NCBI RefSeq assembly: GCF_014268505.2
Contig: NZ_JABWQP020000009.1
Location: 62,001-126,000 of the forward strand
Reading direction: 5' to 3'
Origin: Pseudomonas khorasanensis
Lineage (GTDB): Bacteria; Pseudomonadota; Gammaproteobacteria; Pseudomonadales; Pseudomonadaceae
Length of the DNA: 64,000 nucleotides
The notes beneath the pieces are model-generated. The model had not been told where the DNA came from. It did no database searches and saw nothing but the letters and a program-made list of their open reading frames with translations. Each line of letters starts with the position of its first letter. Position 1 is the stretch's first letter. This document shows positions 1 to 8,375 of this stretch, in pieces. The position numbers and the translations under genes were made by a program.

Positions 1-1
1 T

Positions 2-1009
2 CTGGTAACAGGTGGCGCCGGCTATATCGGCTCGCATACCACACTTGCATTGCTTGAAGCAGGTTATGAAGTTGTCGTTCTGGATAATCTCTGTAACAGC
101 AGCGATGCGGCACTCCACGCGGTAGAAGCCATTTGCGGCAAAAGTGCCTGGATGATTCGCGGCGATGTCTGCGACCGGGCCTTGCTTGACCGCATCTTCC
201 GAGAGCACAAGATCGACGCCGTCCTGCATTTTGCCGGGCTGAAGGCCGTGGGCGAGAGCGTGCGCAAGCCGCTCGAATACTACGAAACCAACGTCGGCGG
301 CAGCATCACCCTGTGCCAGGCGATGGCGGCGGCGGGGGTGTTCCGGCTGGTGTTCAGCTCCTCGGCCACGGTGTATGGCGAACCCGAGGACATGCCGATC
401 CGCGAGGATTTTCCTACGGGCAATCCGACCAATCCCTACGGCCAGTCCAAACTGATCGTCGAGAACGTGCTCCGTGACCTCAGCCAGGCGGAGCCGCGCT
501 GGAGCATCGCGTTGCTGCGCTACTTCAACCCGATCGGCGCCCATGCCAGCGGGCATATGGGCGAAGACCCCAACGGCATTCCGAACAATCTGGTGCCTTA
601 TATCAGCCAGGTGGCGGTCGGCAGCCTGCGCGAGCTGTCGATCTTCGGCAACGATTACCCGACAGTCGATGGCACCGGCGTGCGTGATTACATCCACGTC
701 GTCGACCTGGCGGACGGGCATTTGAAGGCGTTGCAGTCAATCAGTGAGCGCGCCGGGATCCACACCTGGAACCTCGGCACCGGCGATGGTTACAGCGTGC
801 TGCAAGTGCTCCACGCGTTCGAACAGGCCTGCGGGCGGCCGGTGCCGTACCGGATGATGCCGCGCCGTGCCGGTGACATTGCCGAGAGTTTTGCCGATGC
901 TTCGAAAGCGGCGAAAGAACTTGGCTGGAAAGCCACGCGCAACTTGCACGACATGGTTACCGATACATGGCGCTGGCAATCGAATCATCCCAACGGCTAT
1001 TCGGGATGA
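2..1009 (+). CDS. galE: UDP-glucose 4-epimerase GalE (5' truncated by window edge)
   Basis: Interconverts UDP-glucose and UDP-galactose with bound NAD in the cytoplasm, supplying sugar nucleotides for polysaccharides. The reading frame is open from base 2, so the true start lies just outside the window. The first visible residues, LVTGGAGYIGSH, are the GxxGxxG nucleotide-binding loop of an extended SDR enzyme. The catalytic triad region is visible as SSSATVYG followed by YGQSK (Tyr-xxx-Lys). About 335 residues are visible; the family is about 340. The next genes in the same direction are polysaccharide export genes, 230 bases away, so a role in exopolysaccharide precursor supply is likely. 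The family call is firm; the in vivo sugar is inferred. Confidence 0.95.
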   Translation: MVTGGAGYIGSHTTLALLEAGYEVVVLDNLCNSSDAALHAVEAICGKSAWMIRGDVCDRALLDRIFREHKIDAVLHFAGLKAVGESVRKPLEYYETNVGGSITLCQAMAAAGVFRLVFSSSATVYGEPEDMPIREDFPTGNPTNPYGQSKLIVENVLRDLSQAEPRWSIALLRYFNPIGAHASGHMGEDPNGIPNNLVPYISQVAVGSLRELSIFGNDYPTVDGTGVRDYIHVVDLADGHLKALQSISERAGIHTWNLGTGDGYSVLQVLHAFEQACGRPVPYRMMPRRAGDIAESFADASKAAKELGWKATRNLHDMVTDTWRWQSNHPNGYSG

Positions 1010-1190
1010 TGGCTATTTAGCTCAATGTTATTTTCAGTCAGCTTGTTAGATAACGTCGGGAAATTACACTGGCAATGCCTTTTGCAAGTCCGTAGATATA
1101 AACCTGCCGTTCGACTTTTATCAGTTGGGTAAGACTGTGAAAGAACGACGGATCTTGTTCGCGCTCTTTGCGGACTTGAACGCTACCACC

Positions 1191-1229
1191 TCTAACACAG
1201 ACCGGTTTTTTAACAGGTCGAATGTTAGA
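1191..1229 (+). promoter_or_regulatory. Leader hairpin immediately upstream of the yjbE ribosome binding site
   Basis: TCTAACA (1191-1197) is complementary to TGTTAGA (1223-1229). Between them, GACCGGTT and AACAGGTC form an inner stem with one mismatch around a TTTT loop. The whole folds as one interrupted hairpin that ends directly against the AAAGGAG Shine-Dalgarno at about 1229-1235. It could affect access to the ribosome binding site or mRNA stability. The same TGTTAGAA core recurs near other genes of this locus, so it could instead be a DNA operator. The fold is seen by eye; the function is inferred. Confidence 0.5.
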
Positions 1230-1240
1230 AAGGAGTTGAT

Positions 1241-1474
1241 ATGAAAAAAGTGATGGCAGTTGCCCTGTTGACGATGTTGAGCAACTGGGCTGCCGCAGCT
1301 GAAGCGCCGCTGACAGCGGTGACCAATGTAGGTGGCAGTGTGGCGGCTTCGCAAGCGCCCGCCGCCAGTACTGCAATGGTTGCCAGTGCTGTAGCGGCGT
1401 CCAACAGCGGTGGCAGTGCCAACGGCGGTACCACCGGTACGACGGGTACCACCGGTACAACCGGCACGCAATAA
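1241..1474 (+). CDS. yjbE: YjbE/GfcA-like small secreted Gly/Thr-rich protein
   Basis: This 77-residue protein has a clear signal peptide (MKKVMAVALLTMLSNWAAAA) and a low-complexity mature part ending in GTTGTTGTTGTTGTQ. Length, composition and position at the head of a Wza-YjbF-YjbG-YjbH run match YjbE/GfcA, the first product of the yjbEFGH and group 4 capsule (gfc) operons of enterobacteria. Its molecular role is not established in the family; it is thought to act in the periplasm or at the surface in polysaccharide production. A strong AAAGGAG precedes the ATG. A hairpin with a U-run follows the gene, so it may be made in excess over the downstream genes. The assignment rests on context and composition rather than on conserved residues. 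Confidence 0.75.
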   Translation: MKKVMAVALLTMLSNWAAAAEAPLTAVTNVGGSVAASQAPAASTAMVASAVAASNSGGSANGGTTGTTGTTGTTGTQ

Positions 1475-1495
1475 CTAACAGGAACATTTGTTAGT
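1474..1495 (+). promoter_or_regulatory. Perfect inverted repeat ACTAACA/TGTTAGT directly after yjbE
   Basis: Two 7-base arms (1474-1480 and 1489-1495) are separated by 8 bases. The repeat begins at the last base of the yjbE stop codon. It shares the CTAACA/TGTTAG core with the leader hairpin upstream of yjbE and lies ten bases before the terminator-like hairpin. It could be an operator or an RNA processing or stability element. Confidence 0.45.
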
Positions 1496-1504
1496 GCAGT
1501 ACAG

Positions 1505-1538
1505 AGTCGCCCGACGCAAGTCGGGTGACTTTGTTTTT
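1505..1538 (+). terminator. Intra-operon rho-independent terminator or attenuator between yjbE and the wza-like gene
   Basis: AGTCGCCCGAC pairs with GTCGGGTGACT (11 pairs, one G-U) around a GCAA tetraloop, followed by TTGTTTTTTG. This is a canonical terminator shape. It lies 30 bases after yjbE and 30 bases before the export gene in the same direction, so it probably lets only part of the transcription pass into wza-yjbFGH. Confidence 0.75.
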
Positions 1539-1569
1539 TGGATTCGCCCTTGAATAGCGTAGTGCCATT

Positions 1570-2685
1570 ATGACTCGTAGTGTTTATCTTTTAATGTTGG
1601 CAAGTCTCGCTTTGCAAGGTTGCATGTTTTCCCCCGGCCAATACCTCAGCACCAGCGACATCACCCGTCAGGGCGCCAGCGAAAGCAGCCGGGTCGAGCT
1701 GATCCCGATCACCCCCAAGCTGATCGCCATGAACCGTGCCACACAAAAGCGTGAGTCGGTTCCGCCTGAGTTGCTGGTGACGCCGGCCGAATATCGCATC
1801 GGCAACAATGACGTGTTGTACATCACCGTTTGGGATCACCCGGAGCTGACCGCTCCCTCCGGCGCGCAACAACAGATCGATGCGAACGGCCGCCTGGTGC
1901 GCTCCGATGGCACGCTGTATTACCCCTATATCAAGGAAGTCCAGGCCGCTGGCCGGACCATCCAGCAACTGCGCTCCGACATCGAGCAACGCCTGTCGGC
2001 GTTCATCGCCGAGCCCCAGGTGGATGTCGCGGTGTTGCGCTTCGCCAGCCAGAAAGTCGTGGTCACCGGCGCGGTGTCCAAGGCTGGTCCGCAAGCGATT
2101 TCGACCAATCCGCTGAGCGTGGTCGAGGCCCTCGGTTCCGCCGGCATCGACACCAACAATGCCGATCTGTCTGGCCTGTTGCTGACGCGCAACGGGCGTG
2201 TTTATCCACTGAATCTCGACTCGCTCAACGAGCAGGATTCCGAACTGCAGAACATCTACCTCAAGGGCGGCGATCAGCTGTATCTGCCCTACAACGACAA
2301 CAAGCGCATCTACGTCATGGGTGAGGTCAACCAGCCTCGTGCGCTGAGCTTCAAGACCGCGACGATGAACCTTTCCGACGTGCTCGGTTCGGTCGGTGGC
2401 CTGAGCCAGACCAGTTCCAACGGCAACGCCGTGTACGTGATTCGCGGCGTGGAAAACCTCGACGTCGAGCCGGCGAAAATCTACCAGCTCGAGGCCGAGT
2501 CGCCGACCGCCATGGCGCTGGCTTCGCACTTCCAGGTGCGGCCTCAGGATGTCGTGTATGTCGGTCCGGCCAACGTCACGCGCTGGAACCGTTTCATCAG
2601 CCAGTTGGTGCCGTCGGCGTCGATTGTTGGCACCGGGGCTTCGGCAGCGAAGAACTGGAGCGAATACAGCAACAACAGCAAATAA
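1570..2685 (+). CDS. Polysaccharide export outer-membrane lipoprotein, Wza/GfcE family
   Basis: This is the outer-membrane translocon component of polysaccharide export. The 371-residue product begins with a lipoprotein signal whose lipobox is LQGC (Cys18), so it is predicted to be acylated. Residues about 75-165 (YRIGNNDVLYITVWDHPEL onward) are the Poly_export domain. Two SLBB-like segments follow, including KVVVTGAVSKAGPQAI and RIYVMGEVNQPRAL. Length is close to E. coli Wza (379). The gene leads a tight run with yjbFGH (12-base gap to the next gene), as gfcE accompanies gfcBCD in E. coli. No Wzc/Etk tyrosine kinase partner is seen nearby. Confidence 0.9.
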   Translation: MTRSVYLLMLASLALQGCMFSPGQYLSTSDITRQGASESSRVELIPITPKLIAMNRATQKRESVPPELLVTPAEYRIGNNDVLYITVWDHPELTAPSGAQQQIDANGRLVRSDGTLYYPYIKEVQAAGRTIQQLRSDIEQRLSAFIAEPQVDVAVLRFASQKVVVTGAVSKAGPQAISTNPLSVVEALGSAGIDTNNADLSGLLLTRNGRVYPLNLDSLNEQDSELQNIYLKGGDQLYLPYNDNKRIYVMGEVNQPRALSFKTATMNLSDVLGSVGGLSQTSSNGNAVYVIRGVENLDVEPAKIYQLEAESPTAMALASHFQVRPQDVVYVGPANVTRWNRFISQLVPSASIVGTGASAAKNWSEYSNNSK

Positions 2686-2697
2686 GGCCGCCCGACT

Positions 2698-3363
2698 GTG
2701 AACATCTTGAAAGTGGGCGTCTGCCTGATGGCGGCCTCGTTGCTGTGCGGCTGTAATCCGCTGATGAGCGCGTCGCTGAATAACCTCAAGGCCGCTGTTG
2801 TCGGCCCCGATGAGGTCGATGTGACGCCGGCCGAAGTGGCCGGGGTTAACTATCCGCAACTGAAACTGACCACACCGTCCGGCTCCGGGGTGCTGGCGCT
2901 GGTGCGCGAGCGTGAAGACCTGCAGTTCTGGGTTGCATCCGGCAAGCAGGTGTTGCTGCTACGCGATGGCCTCGCCGTGCGCAGCATCGGCCTCGGTCTG
3001 GAAGGCGATCTGGACGGCACGCGGCTGTCCGACGATTCGCCGTTCAAGCACGGCCTGCATCAAGTCGTCGATGGCTTCACCACGAAGCGCTGGATCGATC
3101 TCTACAAGGGCCAGGAAGTCGGCGTTATCGTCAACAGCCGCTTCTCGCGCCGTTCCACCGAGACCCTGGAAATTCTCGACAAGGCTTACTCGGTGCTGCG
3201 CGTCGACGAGCAAATTGACGCGCCCGCCATCGGCCTGAGCGCGACCAACCGTTACTGGGTCGATCCCCGTGACGGTTTCATTCTGCAGAGCGAGCAGCAA
3301 CTGACCTCGCAACTGCGCGTCAAGCTTGTGCAATTGACCCCTGATCGCAGGCATCTGCCGTGA
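2698..3363 (+). CDS. yjbF: YjbF/GfcB family outer-membrane lipoprotein
   Basis: This 221-residue lipoprotein starts at GTG 2698 and has the lipobox LLCGC near residues 15-19. Size, lipidation and position between a Wza-like protein and a YjbG-like protein match the YjbF/GfcB family (group 4 capsule lipoprotein GfcB/YmcC). The family is needed for assembly or export of extracellular polysaccharide, but its biochemical activity is unknown. The stop codon overlaps the start of the next gene (GTGA), indicating translational coupling. Confidence 0.85.
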   Translation: MNILKVGVCLMAASLLCGCNPLMSASLNNLKAAVVGPDEVDVTPAEVAGVNYPQLKLTTPSGSGVLALVREREDLQFWVASGKQVLLLRDGLAVRSIGLGLEGDLDGTRLSDDSPFKHGLHQVVDGFTTKRWIDLYKGQEVGVIVNSRFSRRSTETLEILDKAYSVLRVDEQIDAPAIGLSATNRYWVDPRDGFILQSEQQLTSQLRVKLVQLTPDRRHLP

Positions 3364-4121
3364 AGCGCCTCGGACTGTTATCGGCGTGCCTGGTATTGAT
3401 CGTGGGTACGAGCCAGGCCGCCGTCACGGTGTCCGGCGACGTCGCCAATCCCGGGCCGATCGAACTGCCGCCAGGTGGGCGTCTGTTTGATGTGATCAGC
3501 GAGGCGGTGCCCAACGCCGAAGGTTACTGGCTGGCGGGCGGCTTGTTGCGCCAGTCGCTGGTCGAGGAACAGACGCGACTCAAGGTCGGCGTGCTGTTCG
3601 ATCTAGACGTGCTGCACCGGATGGCAACCTTGTTCGACCGTCCTGGCCGCGCGGCACTGGCGCAGCGCATTGCCGAAGAAGTGCGGCAAATGCCGGTGAC
3701 CGGGCGGCAAATTGCCGACCTTGATCCGGTGGCGGTGGAAGTCGGTTTCGCCCGCAACATTCGTCTGGATAACGGCGATCGCTTGATCTATCCGAAACGG
3801 GTCGACGAAGTGCAGGTGCTGGGCGCGGTCGCCGAGCCGTGCCGCCTGCCGTATCAGCCGTTGCGCGAGGCCCGGGAATACCTGCGAGGCTGCGCGGTGC
3901 TCGATGACGCCGAGGCCGATTACCTGTGGCTGATCCAGCCCAACGGCGTTTCTCGGCGCGTGGGCATTGCTCACTGGAATCGCGAATCAGGGCAGTTCCC
4001 CGTGGCCGGCAGCAAGATTCTGGTGCCGATAAAAAATGATGATCTTGATCCGCCTCTTCCTGAACTGAATCAGCAGTTGGCCGAATTTATTGCCACGCAG
4101 CTGGCCGAGGTGGTTCGTTGA
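3360..4121 (+). CDS. yjbG: YjbG/GfcC family periplasmic polysaccharide protein
   Basis: The 253-residue product has a signal peptide ending around SQA and starts at GTG 3360 inside the preceding stop. The mature part opens with VTVSGDVANPGPIELPPG, an SLBB/beta-grasp-like strand pattern as in GfcC, where two beta-grasp domains resemble parts of Wza. A second such unit appears near residues 150-165 (VDEVQVLGAVAEPCRLP). GfcC-type proteins are periplasmic accessories of capsule or exopolysaccharide export. The next gene starts at TTG 4118 within this stop codon, again coupled. Confidence 0.85.
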   Translation: MKRLGLLSACLVLIVGTSQAAVTVSGDVANPGPIELPPGGRLFDVISEAVPNAEGYWLAGGLLRQSLVEEQTRLKVGVLFDLDVLHRMATLFDRPGRAALAQRIAEEVRQMPVTGRQIADLDPVAVEVGFARNIRLDNGDRLIYPKRVDEVQVLGAVAEPCRLPYQPLREAREYLRGCAVLDDAEADYLWLIQPNGVSRRVGIAHWNRESGQFPVAGSKILVPIKNDDLDPPLPELNQQLAEFIATQLAEVVR

Positions 4122-6196
4122 AGTTTCGTTTTGCAGCTGTGTTTTTATTGCCCTGTGGCCTGGCTCACGCCGAGCCGCGCATTACCCAGAACGACTTCGG
4201 TGGCGCCGGCCTGTTGCAGACGCCGACGGCGCGCATGGCCCCGGCCGGCGAGCTGAGCGTCAACGCCAACCGCACCGACCCCTACAGCCGCTACAGCGTG
4301 TCATTGCAGCCGCTGGACTGGCTCGAAGGCTCGTTTCGCTACACCGCGATCACCAACCGGCCGTACGGCTCGGAGGCCCTGAGCGGCAGCCAAAGCTACA
4401 AGGACAAGGCGGTCGATGCCAAAGTCCGCCTGTGGCAGGAAAGCCACTGGGCGCCGGAAGTGGCGCTGGGCTTCCGCGATATCGGTGGTACCGGTTTGTT
4501 CTCCAGTGAGTTTCTGGTCGCCAACAAGCGCTTCGACAATTTCGATTTCAGCGCCGGTATCGCCTGGGGCTACATCGGCAATCGCGGCGACATCGACAAC
4601 CCGCTGGGCTATGTCAGTAACCGCTTCGATACCCGGCCGGCGCTTGAGGGCACCGGTGACGTCAACTCCGGCTCGTACTTTCGTGGTCGGCCGTCGTTAT
4701 TCGGTGGCGTGAGCTACCAGACACCGTGGGATCGCCTCAGTCTGAAGCTTGAGTTCGAAGGCAACGACTACAAAAACGAACCCAAGGACAACGAGATCAA
4801 GCAGGACTCGCCGATCAACCTGGGCGCCGTGTTCAAAGTCACCGATTCGATCGACCTGAGCGCCGCGTGGGAGCGTGGCAACACCGCCATGTTCGGCGTG
4901 ACCTTTCATACCAATTTCGTCAGCCGCAAGGCCCCGGCCAAAACCTACGATCCAACGCCCGAACCGCTGCCGACGAAGGCGCCGGCGACGTCGATGGAAC
5001 AGGTCAACTGGGCCGACGTGTCGCGACGCCTGCAGCAGAACGCGGGCTATAAGGTCGAGCGCATCAGTCAGCGCAATTCCGAGCTGATCGTTTATGGCGA
5101 GCAGCAGCGTTATTTCCATTCGTCCAAGGCCGTTGGGCGGGCGAGCCGGATTCTCGACAACAGCGTCAACGACGACATCGACTGGTTCACCGTGGTCAAC
5201 AAGCGCTACGACTTGCCGCTGGAAGAAACCAGCCTGCCGCGCCAGACCTTTCGCGAGGTGATCAACAATGAGGAGCCGTTGCAGTCGCTGCACCGCACCA
5301 CCGAGATCAACCCGGCGATGCCGCGCAACGAGAAAACCCTCTACACCGAAGCGCCACAACATTTCAGTTATGGCGTGGGTCTGGGCTTCAAGCAGAACGT
5401 CGGCGGCCCGGACGGTTTGCTCTATCAATTCAGCGCTGACGCGGATGCGGAATATCGCTTCAACCGCAACACCTGGTGGAGCGGTTTGCTCAGCACCAAC
5501 CTGGTCAACAACTTCGACAAGTTCGTCTACGACGCGCCGAGCGGCCTGCCGCGTGTGCGCACGGATCTGCGTCAGTACCTGACCACGTCCAACACCACCA
5601 TGCCGTTGTTTCAGCTCAGCCATGCCGAGCAGTTGGATAAAGATTTGTATGGCATGGTTTATGGCGGTTATCTGGAGTCGATGTTCGCGGGTGTCGGTGC
5701 CGAAGTCCTGTACCGCCCGGTCGGGGAGCGCTGGTCGGTGGGGGCGGATCTGAACTGGGTGCGTCAACGTGATTTCGACCAAGGCTTTGCATTGCGCGAT
5801 TACTCGGTCGTGACCGGGCATATCACTGGCTATACCGATCTGCCTTTCGACACCCTGGCGGCAGTCAGTGTCGGTCGTTATCTGGCAGGAGACTGGGGCA
5901 CGACCGTGGACATCTCGCGTGAGTTTTTCAATGGCGTGCGGGTCGGCGCCTGGGCGACGATCACCACGGCCAGCAGCGCCGAATATGGCGAAGGTAGCTT
6001 CGACAAGGGCCTGTATCTGTCGATTCCGTTCGACGAAATGATGAGCATGTCGACCATGCGCCGCGCCAACCTGGTCTGGGCTCCGCTGACCCGTGACGGT
6101 GGCGCCAGGTTGAGTCGCAGTTATCAACTGCACTCGATGACCGATAGCCGGGAAGGGGACATGTTCTATCGCAACTTCGAGAAGATCACCGAGTAA
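4118..6196 (+). CDS. yjbH: YjbH/GfcD family outer-membrane beta-barrel protein
   Basis: The 692-residue protein starts at TTG 4118, preceded by GAGGTGG and overlapping the yjbG stop. A signal peptide (about 18 residues, ending AHA) precedes NDFGGAGLLQTPTARM, the typical YjbH opening with its GxxGLLQTPTAR motif. The rest is rich in alternating aromatic strands, with a globular segment around residues 290-400, as expected for a large barrel with a periplasmic insert. E. coli YjbH and GfcD have the same size and operon position. It probably completes an alternative outer-membrane exit route for the glycan. It ends the plus-strand operon. Confidence 0.9.
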   Translation: MKFRFAAVFLLPCGLAHAEPRITQNDFGGAGLLQTPTARMAPAGELSVNANRTDPYSRYSVSLQPLDWLEGSFRYTAITNRPYGSEALSGSQSYKDKAVDAKVRLWQESHWAPEVALGFRDIGGTGLFSSEFLVANKRFDNFDFSAGIAWGYIGNRGDIDNPLGYVSNRFDTRPALEGTGDVNSGSYFRGRPSLFGGVSYQTPWDRLSLKLEFEGNDYKNEPKDNEIKQDSPINLGAVFKVTDSIDLSAAWERGNTAMFGVTFHTNFVSRKAPAKTYDPTPEPLPTKAPATSMEQVNWADVSRRLQQNAGYKVERISQRNSELIVYGEQQRYFHSSKAVGRASRILDNSVNDDIDWFTVVNKRYDLPLEETSLPRQTFREVINNEEPLQSLHRTTEINPAMPRNEKTLYTEAPQHFSYGVGLGFKQNVGGPDGLLYQFSADADAEYRFNRNTWWSGLLSTNLVNNFDKFVYDAPSGLPRVRTDLRQYLTTSNTTMPLFQLSHAEQLDKDLYGMVYGGYLESMFAGVGAEVLYRPVGERWSVGADLNWVRQRDFDQGFALRDYSVVTGHITGYTDLPFDTLAAVSVGRYLAGDWGTTVDISREFFNGVRVGAWATITTASSAEYGEGSFDKGLYLSIPFDEMMSMSTMRRANLVWAPLTRDGGARLSRSYQLHSMTDSREGDMFYRNFEKITE

Positions 6197-6264
6197 GCGC
6201 TGGCCTTCCAGACACGCACAAAACCTCTGTAGCAGCCAGACCCCAGATCTTGGCCGTGTACCGA

Positions 6265-6360
6265 TGATCATTCCCACGCTCCGCGTGGGATGCCTCTCCG
6301 ACGCTCTGCGTCAGTTCCGGGACGCAGAGCGTCCCTCGCTGCATTCCGTGGGAACGATCG
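6265..6360. repeat. Imperfect inverted repeat of the CATTCCCACGC...GCGTGGGA type
   Basis: GATCATTCCCACGC at the left matches CGTGGGAACGATC at the right in inverted orientation. The inner arms ACGCTCTGCGTC and GACGCAGAGCGT also pair. This is an intergenic hairpin element of a kind common in Pseudomonas, different from the GTGGGAGCGAGCC REP beside it. It lies between convergent yjbH and the glycosyltransferase gene. Confidence 0.6.
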
Positions 6361-6372
6361 GCGCGATGCCCC

Positions 6373-6462
6373 GTGTAGGAGCGAGCCTGCTCGCGATAGC
6401 GTCCGGTCAGCGACATCGTTGCCGCCTGGTACACCGCCATCGCGAGCAGGCTCGCTCCCACA
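6373..6462. repeat. REP doublet (REPIN-like)
   Basis: Two inverted copies of the palindromic core AGCGAGCCTGCTCGCGA flank a roughly 45-base variable centre. With the adjacent repeat it fills most of the 398 bases between yjbH and the transferase gene, where I see no gene. Confidence 0.85.
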
Positions 6463-6549
6463 TTGGACGGTGGCGCACTACGGATCGTGGCCGTGCTCCC
6501 TCAACGGTTGTGTCGGCCCCAAGAACCTGACCCACCCCAAATCCCGCCC

Positions 6550-6577
6550 ACAAAAAAGGGGACTTTCGTCCCCTTGC
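6550..6577 (-). terminator. Rho-independent terminator of the wcaJ-like gene
   Basis: Read on the minus strand, AAGGGGAC-GAAA-GTCCCCTT is followed by a T-run. The hairpin lies 18 bases past the stop codon of the transferase gene. Confidence 0.85.
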
Positions 6578-6594
6578 GGCCTGAAGCGCTAACC

Positions 6595-7989
6595 TCAGTA
6601 AATATCTTTCGACAGCAACGTAAACGGTGTCTTGACCAGGATCTTCAGATCCAGCCACAACGACCAGCTGTTGATGTACTGCAAGTCAATTTCCACTCGC
6701 TTCTGCATCTTGTCGATGGTGTCGGTTTCGCCACGGCAGCCGCTGATTTGGGCAAGCCCGGTGATCCCCGGTTTAATCCGGTGGCGCGCCATGTAGGCAA
6801 GGATTTTGCCCGAGTAGTAGTTGTTGTGCGCTACCGCATGGGGACGCGGACCGACCAGGGCCATGTGCCCTTGCAACACGTTGAACAGTTGCGGCAATTC
6901 ATCCAGCGAAGTACGGCGGATAAAGCGGCCGACGGCGGTGATGCGCGAGTCATTACGGCTGGCCTGCTTTACTTCGCGGTCATCGTGGACACGCATCGAG
7001 CGGAATTTCCAGACCTTGATCACCTTGCCGTTCCAGCCATGGCGATCCTGCTTGAAAAACACCGGGCCGGGCGAGTTGATTTTCACCGCCAGGGCGATGA
7101 TCAATAGCAGTGGGCTCAGCGCTATGATCGCCAGGAACGCCACGGTTTTCTCAACCAGACTTTTGCTCAGGGCAGCCGTCGGGCGACTGGTCAGCGGGCT
7201 TTCATTCAAGTAGATCGCCGGCAGACCGTCCACGACTTTCACCGAATGGTTGAGCAGGGTCAGACTGTTCAAGTCCGGAACCCACACCACATCGACGTTG
7301 GCCCCCAGCAGATCGACATACATCGCTTCGATCTTTGCTGCTTCGCTTAGCGGGAGGGTGATGTACAGACGGCGGATGTCGTGGGTTTCGATCAGTTGCA
7401 GCAACTCGTCCTGAGCGCCAACGACGCGCGGTGCATCCGATGCGAGAACAGGTTTGTCACCGTTGCTGACGAGGCCGATCAGCGGCAGGTTTTCCAGCTG
7501 GCTGAGTTTCTTCGCCAGGCCCAGAGCCAGTTCGCCCGTACCGACGATCAGCGTCCTGTGTTCGCTTTTACGTGAGCGCTGGTAGTACTTGGAAAACGCA
7601 TGCAGCGGAGCGTACAGAAACGCCTGACCGAGGAAACCATACACCGCCCAGCTCAGAATCACCTGACGGGAAAACAGCTCATCGGCTTGGCAGACGAAAG
7701 CGATGCAGGCCAGCGCGGCCATGGTCATCGACCAACCCATGAACAGGCGGCCCAGACCGGTCAGGTAGTTGTCGCGTTTGCGATAAACACCGCTGAACGT
7801 GTAAGCCGGCACCGAGGCCAGGACGGCGAGGGTGGCGCACATTCGGTAGTAGAACGCGACAGTGCCGGTGTGCTGTTCGGCGAGGATGAACAGCAGCGTC
7901 ACAATGAAGCCCTGTGCCAGCGCCCATTGGCCCCAAAAGGTCAGTCCCTTGAGGCCCGTGCTTCGATTAATACTAAGAGAAAGATCCAT
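6595..7989 (-). CDS. WcaJ-type undecaprenyl-phosphate sugar-1-phosphate transferase
   Basis: Initiates glycan synthesis by moving a sugar phosphate (probably glucose-1-P) onto undecaprenyl phosphate in the inner membrane. The 464-residue start at 7989 is preferred because GGGGATATC lies just upstream; an in-frame ATG at 8013 is possible. The order is four to five N-terminal membrane segments, a Rossmann-like central domain (TLIVGTGELALGLA), one more membrane helix, and the bac_transf catalytic domain with NSPGPVFFKQDRHG, WKFRSM, RRTSLDELPQ and GPRP. It faces the yjb export genes and has its own terminator, so it forms the initiating arm of this polysaccharide locus. The exact sugar is not readable. 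Confidence 0.92.
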   Translation of the reverse strand: MDLSLSINRSTGLKGLTFWGQWALAQGFIVTLLFILAEQHTGTVAFYYRMCATLAVLASVPAYTFSGVYRKRDNYLTGLGRLFMGWSMTMAALACIAFVCQADELFSRQVILSWAVYGFLGQAFLYAPLHAFSKYYQRSRKSEHRTLIVGTGELALGLAKKLSQLENLPLIGLVSNGDKPVLASDAPRVVGAQDELLQLIETHDIRRLYITLPLSEAAKIEAMYVDLLGANVDVVWVPDLNSLTLLNHSVKVVDGLPAIYLNESPLTSRPTAALSKSLVEKTVAFLAIIALSPLLLIIALAVKINSPGPVFFKQDRHGWNGKVIKVWKFRSMRVHDDREVKQASRNDSRITAVGRFIRRTSLDELPQLFNVLQGHMALVGPRPHAVAHNNYYSGKILAYMARHRIKPGITGLAQISGCRGETDTIDKMQKRVEIDLQYINSWSLWLDLKILVKTPFTLLSKDIY

Positions 7990-8375
7990 ACGATATCCCC
8001 AAAAGACGTCCATTCAGGTTTCAACAGTTGAAAGCCGAGTTGTTATGCAGACTTATTGTTTTTGTTCTAGCGAGTGTCCTGAGGTAACAACATCGAGAGC
8101 CGAACTGTCGTCAGTCAATAGACTAAGTTATTGCCTGGAATGGTGTCTGACGAGTTCTAACAAGATGGCACAATGCCAACTTTTTAATATTTAAATAGAA
8201 GAGTGTTAGAAAAGGTCGCAGAGCGGGGGATGAAAAAACGAGGTTGTATTTGTTACTGTTTGGGGGTGGAGGCAGGGCGTTTGAACGATTGGGGAGGTGA
8301 AGCCAGATAGAGTGCTCTTCTTGTTGTTGTAATCGCACTTTATATCTGTACTTCCGGACTGGATGTCGTCGGTGA
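7990..8375 (-). promoter_or_regulatory. Leader/intergenic region of the wcaJ-like gene with TTCTAACA inverted arms
   Basis: There is no gene in these 386 bases. TTCTAACA (8155-8162) and TGTTAGAA (8204-8211) form inverted arms 41 bases apart around the small palindrome TGGCACAATGCCA and an AT-rich stretch. The segment is clearly AT-richer than flanking genes. It probably holds the promoter of the transferase gene and may bind the regulators encoded just upstream. Confidence 0.45.

Noticed and set aside
4697..6277. Very long open frame on the minus strand opposite yjbH
   Set aside because: It is antisense to a well-supported family member, has no recognisable domain, and is explained by GC-rich codon use. 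The same holds for long antisense frames at 18215-19006, 23707-25320, 35355-36584 and 37930-40149.
6463..7107. Plus-strand open frame across the end of the wcaJ-like gene
   Set aside because: It begins in a REP element and runs antisense through the conserved transferase domain; no ribosome site or family pattern.
8165..8182. TGGCAC sequence suggesting a sigma-54 promoter before the wcaJ-like gene
   Set aside because: The required GC at fixed spacing after GG is absent on both strands; the sequence is instead a small palindrome.
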